64,000 bases of DNA. Origin: Dendronalium phyllosphericum CENA369 (GTDB lineage Bacteria; Cyanobacteriota; Cyanobacteriia; Cyanobacteriales; Nostocaceae). The stretch spans positions 58,572 to 122,571 of the forward strand of contig NZ_JAECZA010000004.1 of the NCBI RefSeq assembly GCF_016056275.1, in the 5' to 3' direction. Under the pieces are notes generated by a model. The model was not told the DNA's origin. It searched no databases and saw nothing but the letters and a program-made list of their open reading frames with translations. The translations under genes and the position numbers were made by a program. Shown piece after piece: positions 62,039 to 64,000 of this stretch (positions within the stretch are counted from its first letter, which is position 1; every line of letters starts with the position of its first letter).

Positions 62039-63295
62039 TTAGATTTTGACGCGAACAGGGAAAATACCTAAAGCAATGAACCGTGCTGGCAGATCGCGTA
62101 AAATGGGAACCTTCAACAAAACAGGTGGTTGGAAGATGCGATTTGAGTTAAGAATAGGAGCAAATACCTGTTTTTGAATAAAAGTCTGAAATGCTTGAAT
62201 AATTCGTGTGGGCAACTCCCGTTGACGTTGGATTTTTGCTAAATCCTTAACATCTACATGTCGGTTCAATAGTGGTTTACTGAGAACATTTGCTGCCACG
62301 ACAGCATCTTGAATTGCGTAGTTAATGCCCACTCCGCCAACAGGAGACATGACATGGGCAGCATCACCGATGAGTAGAAGTCCGGGACGATACCAGCGTT
62401 TGACGCGGCTAGATTCCACTGCCAGAAAGGCCACCTGCGACCAATCATGTAGATTGTGGATGCGATCGCTTAATTCTGGTACAACTTCGACAACAGATTT
62501 TTTTAATTCTTCCAATCCAGTAGTGCGGAGTTTTTGATAGCCTCCCTTGGGGATAACATAGGCAATTTGCCATTCATCACCGCGATCGAGCATTACCAAA
62601 ATATGACCTTGCCCGAAGCGTCCCATACCTCCCTCAGCATCTTCTGGGTTCTTGGGTAGACGGAACCAAAGAATATCCATTGGTGGTGAGGTGTCAATTG
62701 ACTCAAAGCTACCTAGTTGCCTTAATCGTGAATGACGACCATCTGCACCAACTGTAATTATTGCTCGGATTTCGTGCCAGCCACCTCCTCCCCGATAGCG
62801 AATACCTTCAATCACACCATTTTCTGTAATTAATTCCTGGACATTTGCACCCATTACCAATTGAAAATTAGGGTATTTTTGTGCCTCTTGGGTAATGAAC
62901 TCCAAGAATTTCACTTGAGGCAGCATTGTAATGTAAGGGTAGCGAGTTTTCAGATGGCTAAAATCTGCCAATGTTACGGTATCTTGAGGAGTTTGCACCC
63001 GGATGCGGTGCATTTTGGTATGGGGCAATTGTAGCAAGCGATCGCTTAAGCCCAATTGCTCCATAATTTCCATTACCGACGGGTGAATTGTATCTCCCCG
63101 AAAGTCGCGATCGAAGTCTTTATGCGCTTCTATAAGCATGACAGAAATACCTTGACGCGCCAATAACAGCGCTAACATAGCTCCTGCTGGCCCGCCGCCC
63201 ACAATGCAACAATCTGTAGTTTGTACGTCTACAATGTCATGGACAGGGTTAATACTTGGGTCTTGGGAAAGATTTTCAGGTAAATAGGTAGTCAT
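62039..63295 (-). CDS. FAD-dependent monooxygenase (PHBH/UbiH class)
   Basis: The 418-residue protein starts with the FAD-binding GXGXXG motif VGGGPAGAMLALLLARQG and continues with the family DG motif TVGADGRHSRLRQL and the second FAD motif LLIGDAAHVMSPVGGVGINYAIQDAVVAANVL. These are the signature of class A flavoprotein monooxygenases (aromatic hydroxylase, UbiH, squalene epoxidase). It hydroxylates an organic substrate using NAD(P)H and O2; the substrate is not readable. ATG 63295. It is divergent from the ABC ATPase gene. Confidence 0.9.
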   Translation of the reverse strand: MTTYLPENLSQDPSINPVHDIVDVQTTDCCIVGGGPAGAMLALLLARQGISVMLIEAHKDFDRDFRGDTIHPSVMEIMEQLGLSDRLLQLPHTKMHRIRVQTPQDTVTLADFSHLKTRYPYITMLPQVKFLEFITQEAQKYPNFQLVMGANVQELITENGVIEGIRYRGGGGWHEIRAIITVGADGRHSRLRQLGSFESIDTSPPMDILWFRLPKNPEDAEGGMGRFGQGHILVMLDRGDEWQIAYVIPKGGYQKLRTTGLEELKKSVVEVVPELSDRIHNLHDWSQVAFLAVESSRVKRWYRPGLLLIGDAAHVMSPVGGVGINYAIQDAVVAANVLSKPLLNRHVDVKDLAKIQRQRELPTRIIQAFQTFIQKQVFAPILNSNRIFQPPVLLKVPILRDLPARFIALGIFPVRVKI

Positions 63296-63509
63296 AACAA
63301 TACCTACTGACAGCCTTAAAATACAAGCGTAGTTCGCTTTTTATGGTTCGAGCTATTTTTTTAACTTTTCGTATTCCCATAGAACGTGTATCATGGCGCT
63401 AAACTGTCCTTTGTCAGTTGTTAGTTGTCAGTTGTGAGGCAGTCCGCCCAAAGGGGATTTCTCCATGAGGAACAACTGGCCCCGTAAGAGTCAGTTGTAA
63501 TTTTCTTGC

Positions 63510-63558
63510 CACTGACCATTGACCACTGACCACTGACCACTGACTATTGACCACTGAC
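63510..63558. repeat. Tandem repeat, ACTGACC-type heptamers
   Basis: Seven near-perfect units of ACTGACC and ATTGACC follow one another directly before the ABC ATPase start codon. It is of the same heptamer type as at 4037-4072. Confidence 0.8.
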
Positions 63559-63574
63559 AATAACTCAAACTCTC

Positions 63575-64000
63575 GTGGCGCAAGTTGTTTTAGAAAACGT
63601 TTATAAAAGTTTTCCCTCGCGTAAAGGGGAAGTTGTTGCTTCACAAACCCAAACCCCACTCAAATACGGGCAGAAAAGTGATGCAGTACAAGAGCGTGCA
63701 GAAAGTGTAAATGTCTTGCGGCGGATTAACCTGACGATCGCAGATGGGGAATTTATGGTGCTGGTAGGCCCTTCCGGTTGTGGTAAAAGCACCCTATTGC
63801 GGTTAATCGCTGGTTTGGAAGCGATGACTGGAGGCAATATTTGGTTGGGCGATCGCTTAATCAATGACCTACCACCCAAAGAACGCGATATTGCAATGGT
63901 GTTTCAAAATTACGCTCTCTATCCCCACATGACGGTGTATGACAATATTGCTTTTGGGTTGCGCCGCCGGGGGAGAGCAGGGGGAGCAGGGGAAGCAGGG
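63575..64000 (+). CDS. MalK/UgpC-type ABC transporter ATPase, 5' part, with in-frame repeat
   Basis: GTG 63575 opens a frame to the window end (142 codons). It encodes [10 protein letters not shown], an insert ([21 protein letters not shown]), then [23 protein letters not shown] (Walker A), [36 protein letters not shown] (Q-loop). This is the sugar-ABC ATPase family that energises MalFG-like importers. The last bases encode [13 protein letters not shown] from GGGAGCAGGGGAAGCAGGG-type repeat DNA, so an intergenic-type repeat lies in frame within the gene. The gene is cut by the window edge; its ORF may resume or be disrupted. Confidence 0.88.
   Translation, partial: MAQVVLENVYKSFPSRKGEVVASQTQTPLKYGQKSDAVQERAESVNVLRRINLTIADGEFMVLVGPSGCGKSTLLRLIAGLEAMTGGNIWLGDRLINDLPPKERDIAMVFQNYALYPHMTVYDNIAFGLRRRGRAGGAGEAG

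Overview
The window looks like chromosome of a filamentous, probably heterocyst-forming (Nostocales-type) cyanobacterium. The evidence is the recurrent HIP1 octamer GCGATCGC, photosynthesis genes (psbI, PAM68 and Tab2 families), several families known mainly from cyanobacteria (DUF3769, DUF1818, DUF1823, the cyanobacterial glutamate-cysteine ligase), cyanophycin genes including a CphA2-type short synthetase otherwise described from N2-fixing cyanobacteria, and many short tandem repeats between genes. Most genes are separated by A+T-rich gaps and few are in operons. No transposase, integrase, phage or cas gene was recognised. Genus and species cannot be fixed from the sequence.

Layout. 1-9 kb: a UbiB/ABC1 kinase cut by the left edge, yidD, a GDP-mannose-forming nucleotidyltransferase divergent from an LCP cell-wall ligase, a pentapeptide-repeat protein, a DciA-like protein with a zinc ribbon, a DUF4082 protein, a ParM-like actin with a small partner gene, and a DedA membrane protein. 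9-21 kb: housekeeping genes (Gfo/Idh/MocA oxidoreductase, queC, CNNM/CorC transporter, a CAU tRNA, pyrE, an MscS channel with an N-terminal duplication, a histone-deacetylase-like hydrolase, glutamate-cysteine ligase, trmL). 21-31 kb: a LysM/M23 peptidase with a long leader, a two-gene histidine kinase operon, a two-domain SagB-like nitroreductase and a DUF4349 lipoprotein. 31-38 kb: about 2.5 kb of mostly non-coding DNA, a hexapeptide acyltransferase, psbI (38 codons) and a DUF3769 LptD-like outer-membrane protein.

38-53 kb: glycogen phosphorylase, a Uma2 protein, Tab2, a 15-repeat CRISPR array without cas genes that ends at the terminator of tRNA-Pro(GGG), rpoZ, a fasciclin protein, a GH13 amylase, a type I-beta DAHP synthase, rpsO-PAM68 and a CBM48-GH13 enzyme. 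52.5-56.2 kb: a cyanophycin locus with cyanophycinase and a 67-codon unknown gene on the minus strand, divergent from CphA2. 56-64 kb: a second DAHP synthase of the AroG type, a second CBM48-GH13 paralogue, DUF1823, a tiny acidic repeat protein, acylphosphatase, SSB, an FAD monooxygenase and the start of a MalK-like ABC ATPase that carries intergenic-type G-rich repeat in its reading frame.

How the genes fit together: glycogen phosphorylase and three GH13 enzymes point to storage-glucan turnover, next to genes for cyanophycin, the nitrogen store. The most unusual items are the ParM-like gene pair, the CphB/unknown/CphA2 locus, the way the CRISPR array ends at a tRNA terminator, the repeat inside the ABC ATPase gene, and the long unexplained non-coding tracts.
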